NCBI GenBank assembly: GCA_035532295.1
Contig: DATKRH010000049.1
Span: 1 to 37,968 of the forward strand
Direction: 5' to 3'
DNA: 37,968 nt
From: DASUBV01 sp035532295
Lineage (GTDB): Bacteria; Actinomycetota; Actinomycetes; Streptosporangiales; Streptosporangiaceae
In this document: in pieces, positions 24,702-32,638 of the stretch
How the letters are laid out: each line of letters starts with the position of its first letter
How positions within the stretch are numbered: the first letter of the stretch is position 1
Program-made: the position numbers and the translations under genes
The notes under the pieces: model-generated
Seen by the model: the letters and a program-made list of their open reading frames with translations, nothing else
What the model was told of the DNA's origin: nothing
The model's database searches: none

Positions 24702-26101
24702 GCCACACCGGCCGGCCAGCCGGCACTTCCGCCCCGGAGCCGGCCCTTCGCCGGACACCGCCGGGGCCACCCCGCCGCGCCCTGCCAGGCATCTTTGTCA
24801 GGCTCGTCCGGGACCGACTTGGCCTGATGAGCTCGGCGGTCGCCCAGTACGGGGACGCGGTCCGGGTGTCCCTGCCCCCCAAACTCCTCTATATCTTCAA
24901 CCACCCCGACCACGCCAAGCACGTCCTGGCCGACAACAGCGCCAATTACCACAAGGGGATCGGGCTGGCGCAGGCGCGCCGGGTCCTCGGCGATGGCCTG
25001 CTGACCAGCGAAGGCGACCTGTGGCGTGACCAGCGCACCACGATTGCGCCAGCGTTTCAGAGCAACCGGATCGCCCGGCAGGCGACGGTCGTCGCGGAAG
25101 AGGCGGCCAGCCTGGTCGGCAGGCTCCAGGCACATCAGGGCGGAGCACCGGTCGAGGTGATGAGTGAGCTCACCCGATTCGCCCTAGGCGTGCTCGGACG
25201 CACCTTGCTCGACGCCGATCTGGGGGCCTTCGCCTCGATAGGCCACGCGTTCGAGGCCGTCCAGGACCAGGCGATGTTCGAGATGGTCTCGCTGAGCATG
25301 ATGCCGTTGTGGCTGCCCCTGCCCGGGCACCTGCGCTTCCGGCGCGCGCGAGGGCAGCTGCGGGAGGTCGCCGACCGGCTGGTCATCAACCACGGGGCTA
25401 TCAACCACGGGGCTATCAACCACGGGGGCGCCGATGACGTTCTGTCCCGGCTGATCGCCGCCGCCCGGCAGGCACCCGACCCGGTGGCCGGCGACCAGCG
25501 TCTCCGCGACGAGCTGATCACCCTGCTGCTCGCCGGTCACGAGACGACGGCGAGCACGCTCGGCTGGGCCCTGCACCTGATCAATGCTCACCCGCGGGTC
25601 CAGGCGCGGCTGCATGCCGAGGCCGTCGAGGTCCTCGGGGACCGGATGCCCGGCTACGACGACCTGCACCGGCTGACGTACACCACGAGCGTTATCCAGG
25701 AGGTCATGCGGCTCTATCCCCCGGTGTGGATGCTCTCCCGGCAAGCCCAGGCCGAGGACGAGGTGGGGGGGTACCACGTCCCCGCCGGCGCCGACGTTCT
25801 GATCTGCCCCTATACGCTGCACCGCCACCCGGCCTACTGGGACGACCCAGACAGGTTCGACCCGGACCGCTTCGACGCGGGCCGGGCCGCCCGACGGCCG
25901 CGGTACGCCTACATCCCCTTCGGCGCCGGGCCGCGGTTCTGCGTGGGAAACAACCTCGGAATGCTGGAGGCCACCTTTGCCCTGTCCCTGATGGCCCGCG
26001 AGTGCCGGTTCGCCACGGTGCCGGGCTACCAAGTGGTCCCCGAGCCCATGCTCTCCCTCCGGATACGCGGCGGCTTGCCGATGACGGTTCATCCGGCCTG
26101 A
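24698..26101 (+). CDS. Cytochrome P450 (third; class E group I-like) with an internal repeat
   Basis: This is 467 aa, started at the ATG that overlaps the reductase stop. It is longer than the other two P450s and of the CYP102/CYP4-like type: LLAGHETTAS in the I-helix (Ala279-Thr284), EVMR, PERF-like DPDRFDPDRF and heme loop FIPFGAGPRFCVG with Cys415. CYPs of this type occur in calicheamicin (CalE10). There is no fused reductase. Residues 230-244 are INHGA-INHGA-INHGG, encoded by a triplicated 15-bp unit, in the loop about 35 residues before the I-helix motif. The gene is translationally coupled to the PKSE operon, which suggests early action on the polyketide or core. Confidence 0.94.
   Translation: MSHTGRPAGTSAPEPALRRTPPGPPRRALPGIFVRLVRDRLGLMSSAVAQYGDAVRVSLPPKLLYIFNHPDHAKHVLADNSANYHKGIGLAQARRVLGDGLLTSEGDLWRDQRTTIAPAFQSNRIARQATVVAEEAASLVGRLQAHQGGAPVEVMSELTRFALGVLGRTLLDADLGAFASIGHAFEAVQDQAMFEMVSLSMMPLWLPLPGHLRFRRARGQLREVADRLVINHGAINHGAINHGGADDVLSRLIAAARQAPDPVAGDQRLRDELITLLLAGHETTASTLGWALHLINAHPRVQARLHAEAVEVLGDRMPGYDDLHRLTYTTSVIQEVMRLYPPVWMLSRQAQAEDEVGGYHVPAGADVLICPYTLHRHPAYWDDPDRFDPDRFDAGRAARRPRYAYIPFGAGPRFCVGNNLGMLEATFALSLMARECRFATVPGYQVVPEPMLSLRIRGGLPMTVHPA
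25385..25429 (+). repeat. In-frame 3 x 15-bp tandem repeat inside the third P450
   Basis: ATCAACCACGGGGCT is present at 25385-25399 and 25400-25414, and nearly so at 25415-25429 (the last two bases differ). Each copy encodes INHGA or INHGG, so the copy number can change without breaking the frame. Confidence 0.95.
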
Positions 26102-26140
26102 GGAACTGGCCGCCTTATCCCCACGAAGGAGAGGGCCGTT

Positions 26141-27205
26141 GTGAAGGCTCTGGTGTTGTCGGGCGGGTCGGGTGTCCGCCTCCGGCCTTTCAGCTACTCG
26201 ATGCCCAAGCAGCTCATCCCGATCGCTAACAGGCCGGTCCTGGAGCACGTGCTCGGTAACATCCGCGCGCTGGGGGTGACCGAGATCGCCCTCGTCGTCG
26301 GCGACTGGGCAGCGGAGATCGCCGAGGCGGTCGGCGATGGTTCCCGATTCGGGGCGCACATCACCTACATCCGGCAGGACCGGCCCCTGGGCCTGGCCCA
26401 CGCCGTGCTACTCGCGCGCCCGTTCCTCGCCGAGGACGACTTCGTGATGTACCTCGGCGACAACATCCTGCAGGACGGGGTCGTCGAGATCGCCGAGGAA
26501 TTCCGGGCGAGCCGCCCGGCCGCGCACATCGTCGTGCACGAGGTGCCCGACCCCCGGGCTTACGGCGTGGCGGAGGTCGATGCCGACGGGGTGGTTCAGC
26601 GACTGGTGGAGAAACCCGCGCAGCCGGGCAGTCGCCTGGCCATCGTCGGCGTGTACTTCTTCACCGCGGCCATTCACGAGGCGGTCACCGCCATCGCCTG
26701 CAGCGCCCGGGGCGAGCTGGAGATCACCGACGCGATCCAGTGGCTGGTCAGCCATGGTGCCGAGGTGAGGGCCCGCGAATACAGCGGCTTCTGGAAGGAC
26801 GCCGGGCGGGTGGAGGACGTCCTGGAGTGCAACCGCAGGCTGCTCGGCGAGCTGCGTCCCGCGATCGCCGGCCAGGTCGATGCCTCCAGCGAACTGCGGG
26901 GTGCCGTCGTCGAGCCGGGGGCGCGGGTGGTGCGCTCGCGGATCGAGGGGCCGGCGATCATCGGCGCAAATACCCTGATCGAGGACAGCCACATAGGGCC
27001 GAACACCTCCATCGGCCGGGACTGCGTGCTGCGCGGCACTGACCTGGCCGATTCCGTCGTGCTCGACGGCACCTCGATCTCGGCCGTGTCCGGCCTGCAC
27101 GGCTGCCTCATTGGCCGGTCCGCCAGCATCGGCCCCCGCGGCGACGGCGAGATCCGCCATCGCATCGTGGTCGGCGACCATGCCCGAATCGAAATCGCCA
27201 CCTAG
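26141..27205 (+). CDS. Glucose-1-phosphate nucleotidyltransferase, long StrD/CalS7/MdpA1 type
   Basis: This is 354 aa from the GTG at 26141, with GAAGGAGAGG upstream. The nucleotide site reads LSGGSGVRLRPFSYSMPKQL, and the Mg-binding strand is VMYLGDNILQDG. EKPAQPGSRLAIVGVYFF and FWKDAGRVEDVLE are the sugar-binding regions. After residue 250 the protein has a left-handed beta-helix tail (repeats with GPAIIGANTLIEDSHIGP), as in long forms such as StrD. It activates glucose-1-phosphate to dTDP- or UDP-glucose. No 4,6-dehydratase is present, so the product probably goes to the 6-dehydrogenase at 6777. It is the last gene of the PKSE transcription unit (39 bp after the P450). Confidence 0.92.
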   Translation: MKALVLSGGSGVRLRPFSYSMPKQLIPIANRPVLEHVLGNIRALGVTEIALVVGDWAAEIAEAVGDGSRFGAHITYIRQDRPLGLAHAVLLARPFLAEDDFVMYLGDNILQDGVVEIAEEFRASRPAAHIVVHEVPDPRAYGVAEVDADGVVQRLVEKPAQPGSRLAIVGVYFFTAAIHEAVTAIACSARGELEITDAIQWLVSHGAEVRAREYSGFWKDAGRVEDVLECNRRLLGELRPAIAGQVDASSELRGAVVEPGARVVRSRIEGPAIIGANTLIEDSHIGPNTSIGRDCVLRGTDLADSVVLDGTSISAVSGLHGCLIGRSASIGPRGDGEIRHRIVVGDHARIEIAT

Positions 27206-27236
27206 GCGGGCCGACCCGATTGGCATATCGCGCCTT

Positions 27237-27275
27237 CCGCAATTCCGGGAGGAATGATCATTGCCGGAATTGCGG
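27237..27275. promoter_or_regulatory. Nested palindrome upstream of the exporter gene
   Basis: CCGCAATTCCGG (27237-27248) pairs with CCGGAATTGCGG (27264-27275), a perfect 12-bp inverted repeat. The spacer contains its own 10-bp palindrome AATGATCATT (27253-27262). It lies 103 bp before the exporter ATG and 32 bp after the nucleotidyltransferase stop. It may be an operator for the exporter, a terminator for the upstream operon, or both. GAATTGCG also appears in three other intergenic regions of the window. Confidence 0.55.
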
Positions 27276-27377
27276 GAAAGGGTGCCGCAATCGTCAGGAT
27301 GTGCGGTGCTACGGCCAATGTCAGGCTTATTGAGCCGCGTTCGACGGCTCGATTCCCACGACGAGAGGAACAGGAGC

Positions 27378-28952
27378 ATGATGACAGCAAATGCTCTCCC
27401 CAAGGCTGGCTGGCGGCAGTGGGTAGGGCTGGCCGTGCTATGCCTGCCCACCATGCTGGCGACCGTGGACATCAGCGTGACAGTCCTGGCGCTGCCGCAT
27501 ATCAGCGCGGATCTGGGCGCCAGCAGCATTCAGCAGTTGTGGATCGCCGATATTTACGGATTCATGATCGCCGGATTCCTGATCACCATGGGCACGCTGG
27601 GCGACCGGATCGGCCGCCGTAAGGTGCTGCTGGGCGGAGCGGCGCTGTTCATCATCGGCTCCCTGCTGGCCGCCTTCTCGACATCGACCGCCATGCTGAT
27701 CGGCGCCCGCGCGCTCATCGGCATTGCCGGGGCGACGATCATGCCGTCGGTTCTGGCGCTGATCGCCGCCATGTTCCGCAATCCCAAGGAGATGGCCACC
27801 GCGATGGGGGCGTGGGGGTCCTCCATCATGCTCGGCCTCATCAGCGGTCCGATCGTCGGCGGCCTGCTGCTGGGGGCGTTCTGGTGGGGCTCGGTCTTCC
27901 TGATCAGCCTGCCGGTCATGGGGCTGCTGCTGCTCACTGGCCCGTTCCTGCTGCCAGAATTCCGCAATCCGCATGCGGGCCGGCTGGATCTGGTCAGCGT
28001 CGTCCTGTCCCTGGGCGCCATCATCCCGACCGTCTACGGCATCAAGACGCTGGGCAGCAGTGGCTTTAGCGTGCCGCCGGTGGTGGCGATCGTGGCCGGG
28101 GTGATCCTCGCCCTGATCTTCGTGCAGCGGCAGCGCACGATCGACAGCCCCCTGCTCGACCTGGGGTTGTTCCGGATTCGCGCGCTGAGCGCCGCGCTGC
28201 TGCTCGGCCTGCTCATTGCCGTGATCATGGGGGGGACCGGCCTGACGGTCACCCTGTTCATGCAGATGGTCAGGGGCATGTCCCCCGTCCACGTGGCGCT
28301 GTGGCTTATCGCGCCTTCCCTCGCCATGGTCGTCGTCGGCAACCTGGCGATGCGGCTCGCCCAGAAGATCCGTCCGGCCTACCTCCTCATGGCGGGCGCG
28401 GTGATCGGCGTGGCCGGCCTGCTGGTGATCACTACCGTGGGCACCGCGGGCGGGCTGGCCGCCCTGATCACCGGTCTCGTCCTGGTATACGTCGGCGGCA
28501 GCCCCGTCAGCATGATGGGCAGCTTCCTCGTCATGTCGGCTGCCCCGCCGCAGAAGGCCGGATCGGCGGGCTCGGTGTCGGCGACCGCCGGCGAGCTCGG
28601 CGCCGCACTCGGGGTGGCCCTGCTGGGCGTGGTCAGCACTATCGTCTACCGCAGCGACCTATCGGTTCCGGCCGCGGTACCGGCCGCGGCGGCCGGCACG
28701 GCCCGCGCGAGCATCGCCGGCGCCGTGTCGACCGCCGGGAGCATGCGCGGTGCGGTCGGCGCCGCGCTGCTGCATTCCTCCCGGGGTGCGTTCACCAGCG
28801 GGCTGCACGTCGTCGCCATCTGCACGGCCGTGCTGTTCGTCGCCCTCGGGGCCGTCGCGTACCTTGGGCTCCGGTACGTCTCCCCGACCGGTGCCATGCC
28901 GGTCCCGGCGTTCGAGCCGGCCGAAGCCGAGAACCCTCAGCTGGCCGGCTGA
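27378..28952 (+). CDS. MFS drug exporter, DHA2 (EmrB/QacA) family, SgcB-like
   Basis: This is 524 aa from the ATG at 27378 (another ATG at 27381), after GAGAGGAACAGGAG. The first membrane segment holds TMLATVDISVTVLALPHIS, the DHA2 signature. Motif A is GTLGDRIGRRK (about 72-82), and motif C-like GSSIMLGLISGPIVGG follows. Hydrophobic segments fit 14 membrane helices. Such proton-driven pumps export antibiotics; SgcB in C-1027 is of this kind. It is the only transporter in the window and the most likely self-protection gene. It is convergent with the second FAD oxygenase across a strong terminator. Confidence 0.95.
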   Translation: MMTANALPKAGWRQWVGLAVLCLPTMLATVDISVTVLALPHISADLGASSIQQLWIADIYGFMIAGFLITMGTLGDRIGRRKVLLGGAALFIIGSLLAAFSTSTAMLIGARALIGIAGATIMPSVLALIAAMFRNPKEMATAMGAWGSSIMLGLISGPIVGGLLLGAFWWGSVFLISLPVMGLLLLTGPFLLPEFRNPHAGRLDLVSVVLSLGAIIPTVYGIKTLGSSGFSVPPVVAIVAGVILALIFVQRQRTIDSPLLDLGLFRIRALSAALLLGLLIAVIMGGTGLTVTLFMQMVRGMSPVHVALWLIAPSLAMVVVGNLAMRLAQKIRPAYLLMAGAVIGVAGLLVITTVGTAGGLAALITGLVLVYVGGSPVSMMGSFLVMSAAPPQKAGSAGSVSATAGELGAALGVALLGVVSTIVYRSDLSVPAAVPAAAAGTARASIAGAVSTAGSMRGAVGAALLHSSRGAFTSGLHVVAICTAVLFVALGAVAYLGLRYVSPTGAMPVPAFEPAEAENPQLAG

Positions 28953-28964
28953 TTTCTCAGCCCG

Positions 28965-29012
28965 CAGCGGCCCTGCCCTCGATCGTGGTTCCGATCGAGG
29001 GCAGGGCCGCTG
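28965..29012. terminator. Bidirectional terminator with a 21-bp perfect stem
   Basis: 28965-28985 pairs without mismatch with 28992-29012 around a 6-nt loop (TGGTTC). It sits 13 bp after the exporter stop and before the end of the convergent FAD oxygenase, so it can end both transcripts. Confidence 0.92.
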
Positions 29013-29020
29013 GTGTCCCT

Positions 29021-29059
29021 GCCGTCAGGGCTGGCCGTCAGGGCTGGCCGTCAGGGCTG
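29021..29059. repeat. Three exact tandem copies of a 13-bp unit that include a stop codon
   Basis: GCCGTCAGGGCTG is repeated at 29021-29033, 29034-29046 and 29047-29059. The third copy contains the stop (TCA on this strand, 29051-29053) and the last codons of the FAD oxygenase, so the array grew from the 3' end of that gene. Confidence 0.95.
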
Positions 29060-30397
29060 GCCCGCCGCCGGACGGCGGAGCGCGTGCCGCAGAACGCGGC
29101 CGAGCATCGGGGGGCGCATCAGTGCCTGGGGCGGGTCGATGAGGCCGGCCACGCGCATGAACCCCTCGGTGACCTTGGCGTCCTTGGTCGCGGCGTACTG
29201 CAGCCGGCCCATGTAGGCGTTGCCTAGCTTGATCTTGAGGGTTCGCTTGCCTTCGACACCGGGGAAGTCCAGGTCACCGCCCGCGGAGATCTCCCACGGG
29301 ACGTCGATAACCCGGGCCACGTCGGCGAGGAACTGACGCGGGTGCGGCGGGACGCCGCGGCGCAGGTGATCTCGGAGGGTGATCGCCTCGAGCGCGGCGA
29401 CGCTCATGCCCTGTCCGTACACCGGGTTGAAGCTGCACACCGCGTCGCCGAGGACCAGCAGGTTGCCCGGGAACCTGGTCAGCCGTTCATAACGGCGCCG
29501 CACGCTCGCCGGGAACTGGAAGCGCACCGGGTCGTCGAGGGCCTCGGCGTCCCGCACAGCCTCGTACACGTCGGGCACGGGCAGCGACCGGGCGAATGCC
29601 AGGAAGGCATCGGGGTCGGTCGGCGGGTGGTCGCCCAGGATCCCGGTGAGGGACAAAATACACAGGTCCCGGCCCACCTGGCCGAAGAACGCGCCGCGCG
29701 GGTGAGCGGGCGACGCCACCGGGTTGATCGACTGGACGCCGTCGAACATCTCCGGCCGCGTCCGGTAGTGCCGGGTGGTGTAGGCCAGGCCGACCTTCAC
29801 CCGTTCCTCGATGGGCCGCGAGTAGCCCAGTTCCGTCAGCCAGGCCGGCGTGCGCGAGCCGCGGCCGGTGGCGTCCACCACGAGCCCGGCGTCCAGGATC
29901 TCCTGCGCGGCGCCCTCGGCGCGCCGCTGCACGCGCACGCCGACGATCCGCTCATGGTCGGGTGAGGGCACCAGCGCGAGGATGTCGCAGCTCTCCAGGA
30001 CCGTCACGTTGGGCAGGTCCGCCACCCGGTTGCGGACATGGTTCTCCAGCACCGGGCGGGGCGCGGTCACCGAGACCAGGCCGGTATGGGCTGGCTTCAG
30101 CTGCCGGGCGTTGAAGAACCAGCGCATCTCGCCGAGATCACCCGTCGGAACGCCGGCCCCCCTCAGCTCGTCCGTGAGGCCAGGGAACAGCTCCTCCATG
30201 ATCAGATGACCGCGCGCGTGCAGCCCGTGCGCGTGCACGGTGTGCGGCGCTCCGCGGCGCGGCTTCTGCACCCCGAGCACCTTGTCGCGGTCCACTATCA
30301 GCACGTCCCGGTAGAACTCTGCGAGTACCCGGGCGGCGAGAAGTCCCGCCATGCTTCCGCCGAGCACGATGGCCCGGTCATTGATGTCACTGCTCAT
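29051..30397 (-). CDS. FAD-dependent oxygenase, MonCI/Lsd18-like (copy 2)
   Basis: This is 448 aa from the ATG at 30397, 10 bp after GGAGG; longer in-frame starts lack a site. FAD motifs are AIVLGGSMAGLLAARVLAE, VVDATGRGSRTPAWLTELG and GDAVCSFNPVYGQGMS, all canonical. PRRGAPHTVHAHGLHARGH is the region following the first FAD strand shared by this group. It is a clear paralogue of the protein at 11214-12572; both share the order and the C-terminal EISAGGDLDFPGVEGKRT-type segment. The family includes polyene epoxidases (MonCI, Lsd18). It lies 37 bp behind the acyl-CoA-dehydrogenase-fold monooxygenase, so the two probably act in sequence. Confidence 0.9.
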   Translation of the reverse strand: MSSDINDRAIVLGGSMAGLLAARVLAEFYRDVLIVDRDKVLGVQKPRRGAPHTVHAHGLHARGHLIMEELFPGLTDELRGAGVPTGDLGEMRWFFNARQLKPAHTGLVSVTAPRPVLENHVRNRVADLPNVTVLESCDILALVPSPDHERIVGVRVQRRAEGAAQEILDAGLVVDATGRGSRTPAWLTELGYSRPIEERVKVGLAYTTRHYRTRPEMFDGVQSINPVASPAHPRGAFFGQVGRDLCILSLTGILGDHPPTDPDAFLAFARSLPVPDVYEAVRDAEALDDPVRFQFPASVRRRYERLTRFPGNLLVLGDAVCSFNPVYGQGMSVAALEAITLRDHLRRGVPPHPRQFLADVARVIDVPWEISAGGDLDFPGVEGKRTLKIKLGNAYMGRLQYAATKDAKVTEGFMRVAGLIDPPQALMRPPMLGRVLRHALRRPAAGQP

Positions 30398-30434
30398 ATA
30401 TTCGCTACCTCCAAGAAAGGCCGCATTACGCCGC

Positions 30435-31616
30435 TCAGATGTAGGCGGAGTTGGGCTCCAGGCCGCAGATGATCCGGCCGTAGAGCTCAGCATTGGTGTC
30501 CGGATGCATGAGGGCGTGCATGGTGATCGCCTGCGCATCCCGCTGGATGCGCTGGATCGGCACATCGTGGTAGATCGACGAACCGCCACTGGCCGAGTTG
30601 AGGAGATCTACCGCCTCTTTCCCCAGCTGGCAGGCCCGGCCCATGCACGCCCGGGCGAGAACACGTTCCTCCAGCGTCCACGGCTGGCCCGTGACGCCCT
30701 TGGAATCGACGAGCTCGGTCAGCCGGCCCGCCTGGAACTTCGCCTCATCGATCTTCATCGTCGCCTCGGCGACCTGCAGATGCGTGAGGGGAGCCTCGCC
30801 CTGACTCTCGTAGCTGGTGTAAGTGATCTTCCGGCCAGGCAGCCGCTGGAGGAAGTTTTCCCGCGCGGCGGTCGCCAGGCCGATCATCGTGCCGACCGAG
30901 GAGGCGGACGCGACTGGCAGCATCGGGGCCCGGAACATCGGCGAGTCGGCGTTGGCCCTCGACGCGTACTGCTGCTGCAGGACCGCACCCAAGGGAAGAG
31001 TCCGTTCCCGCGGAACGAACACCTCGCTCGCTATGGTGGTGACGCTGCCGGAGCCCCGCAGGCCGGATGTATACCAGTCATCGACGATCTGCAGATCCGA
31101 CATCGGTACGAGCGCCATGACGGGCTGCATTCCGCCGTCTGGCGCCGGCGTCACAGCGATGATCTCCTGCCAGTGGCTGTGCCGGGCACCGCTGATGAAA
31201 CCCCACTTCCCGGTCACCACGAAGCCGCCGTCGGCGGGAACGGCCATGCCGCCGGGGCTGAGCGTTCCGCACACGCGCACCTGGGGGACCGAGAACACCT
31301 CGTCCTGGACCTCGTCCGGGAACAGGCCGGTCATCCAGGCGGGAATCGACCACACCGCCAACGTCCACGCGGCCGAACCATCGCCTCGCGCCAGCTCGGC
31401 GGCCACCTCGCTCAGGGTAGCGGTATCGGACTCAAATCCCCCGTAGCGAATGGGGACGCGCATTCTGAAGAATCCGGCGTCCGACATGGCCTCGATGGAC
31501 TCGTCGTGCAGACGCCGGTTTTCTTCCGTCCAGAGCGCATTCGCCTGGAGTAGGGGCACCAGCTCCGAGGCGCGTCGCACCAATTCCGTGCGCGGCGGCG
31601 ATTGCGTCAGGTCCAC
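30435..31616 (-). CDS. Reduced-flavin-dependent monooxygenase of acyl-CoA dehydrogenase fold (HsaA/group D type)
   Basis: This is 393 aa from a GTG at 31616, which follows CAGGAGGACTGA. N-terminal helices (FFRMRVPIRYGGFE), the central barrel (FVVTGKWGFISGARHSHW) and the C-terminal SIYHDVPIQRIQRDAQAI match the hydroxylase branch (HsaA, HpaH-like) rather than true acyl-CoA dehydrogenases. The catalytic base Glu and CoA-binding segments of the latter are not seen. These enzymes hydroxylate phenols or insert oxygen using FADH2/FMNH2 made elsewhere. The reductase at 24165-24701 is the only candidate partner in the window. It is first in an operon with the second FAD oxygenase. Confidence 0.87.
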   Translation of the reverse strand: MDLTQSPPRTELVRRASELVPLLQANALWTEENRRLHDESIEAMSDAGFFRMRVPIRYGGFESDTATLSEVAAELARGDGSAAWTLAVWSIPAWMTGLFPDEVQDEVFSVPQVRVCGTLSPGGMAVPADGGFVVTGKWGFISGARHSHWQEIIAVTPAPDGGMQPVMALVPMSDLQIVDDWYTSGLRGSGSVTTIASEVFVPRERTLPLGAVLQQQYASRANADSPMFRAPMLPVASASSVGTMIGLATAARENFLQRLPGRKITYTSYESQGEAPLTHLQVAEATMKIDEAKFQAGRLTELVDSKGVTGQPWTLEERVLARACMGRACQLGKEAVDLLNSASGGSSIYHDVPIQRIQRDAQAITMHALMHPDTNAELYGRIICGLEPNSAYI

Positions 31617-31885
31617 TCAGTCCTCCTGAGGATCATGGGGAAGCACCCGTACCGTTGCGGGAGAAGAGCAATGAGCCGAGCAGCTGCGTTTCGCCAGAGC
31701 CGCCCACCGCATCATCGGACGCGCCGGATCTTCAGCGCATCTCCCCGATTGCGCGCTAGTGGTCTTGGGCGCATCGGCGTCTTGGGCGCATCGGCTCTTG
31801 GGCGCATCGGCCGGAGATTACCCGGCCGCGGGCGATCGCAATTCGGGAGATGCGACGTCCAGGGGGTGACTGTCACGCTTCTCGC
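31617..31885. promoter_or_regulatory. Divergent region with triplicated 16-bp unit and a shared motif
   Basis: These 269 bp lie between the monooxygenase and the SDR. They hold three copies of TCTTGGGCGCATCGGC (31763-31811) and, on the minus strand, GAATTGCGAT (31835-31844), the core of the motif found before 6777 and 12922. I see no gene; short open frames here have no ribosome site. Confidence 0.5.
31763..31811. repeat. Three tandem copies of a 16-bp unit in a promoter region
   Basis: TCTTGGGCGCATCGGC lies at 31763-31778 (plus one extra G), 31780-31795 and 31796-31811. It is non-coding and upstream of the SDR/C-methyltransferase/glycosyltransferase operon. Confidence 0.92.
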
Positions 31886-32638
31886 ATGACGCGATTCGAT
31901 GGCAAGACCATCCTCATCACCGGCGGCGGCAGCGGCATAGGCCTGGCCACCGCGCACCGCCTTGTCGACGTGGGCGCGAGTGTCGTACTCGCGGGCCGCA
32001 ACCGTGATCGGCTGGAAGCCGCGGTGAAGGACCTCAACGCCCCGGACAGGGTGCTCGCCGTGCCCACCGACGTAGCCACCACCAGCGACCTCGACGCGCT
32101 GATGGCCGCGGCCGGGCAGCGGTTCGGCCGGCTAGACGGCGTCTTCGCTAACGCTGGGGTAGCCAACTTCTCCCGCAGCGCGGACGTCTCCGAGACCGAA
32201 TTCGACGAGCTGGTCGGCGTTAATTTCAAGGGCGTGTACTTCACCGTGGCCAAGGCGCTGCCGCTGCTCAACGACGGTGCGTCGGTGGTCCTGAACGGGT
32301 CCTGGCTGATCCACCGGGGCATTGCCTTCACCTCGGTTTACGCCGCGACCAAGGCGGCGGTGGCCAATCTGGCCCATACGCTCGGCGCCGACCTGGCCCA
32401 GCGGGGCATCAGGGTCAATGCCATTAGCCCTGGTTACATAGAGACGGACATGTTCAACTCCATCTGCACCACCGATGAGCTGCGGGAGACCCACCGGCAG
32501 ATGGTGGTGCTGGGCCGGCTGGGACAGGGCGAGGACGTCGCTAACGTCGTGGCCTTCCTGCTGTCACCCCAGTCCTCCTATATCACCGGCCAGGAACTCG
32601 TGATCGACGGCGGGCTGACCACCGCCATCCCGACGTGA
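31886..32638 (+). CDS. Short-chain dehydrogenase/reductase (classical)
   Basis: This is 250 aa. NAD(P) motif TGGGSGIGLATAHRL, ANAG in FANAGVANFS, the Ser in VVLNGSWLIH and VYAATKAAVANLAHTLG (YxxxK) are all present, unlike the SDR at 4616. SPGYIETDM and YITGQELVIDGGLTT complete the classical pattern. The ATG at 31886 has no close Shine-Dalgarno site (GGGGGTGA lies about 18 bp upstream), so a start at 31850 cannot be excluded. It overlaps the C-methyltransferase start. A ketoreductase for the 4-keto sugar or for the polyketide would fit; the operon favours the sugar. Confidence 0.92.
   Translation: MTRFDGKTILITGGGSGIGLATAHRLVDVGASVVLAGRNRDRLEAAVKDLNAPDRVLAVPTDVATTSDLDALMAAAGQRFGRLDGVFANAGVANFSRSADVSETEFDELVGVNFKGVYFTVAKALPLLNDGASVVLNGSWLIHRGIAFTSVYAATKAAVANLAHTLGADLAQRGIRVNAISPGYIETDMFNSICTTDELRETHRQMVVLGRLGQGEDVANVVAFLLSPQSSYITGQELVIDGGLTTAIPT

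Noticed and set aside
29021..29059. CRISPR or insertion-sequence ends at the 13-bp triplicate (and other arrays)
   Set aside because: Units are directly adjacent without spacers, no cas or transposase genes occur, and no inverted ends or target duplications are seen.
30435..31616. True acyl-CoA dehydrogenase
   Set aside because: The C-terminal HDVPIQRIQRDAQ and missing catalytic base fit reduced-flavin monooxygenases; the operon context is oxygenase-like.
31712..31957. Small minus-strand frame in the intergenic region before the SDR
   Set aside because: It consists mainly of the translated tandem repeat, with no ribosome site or homology.
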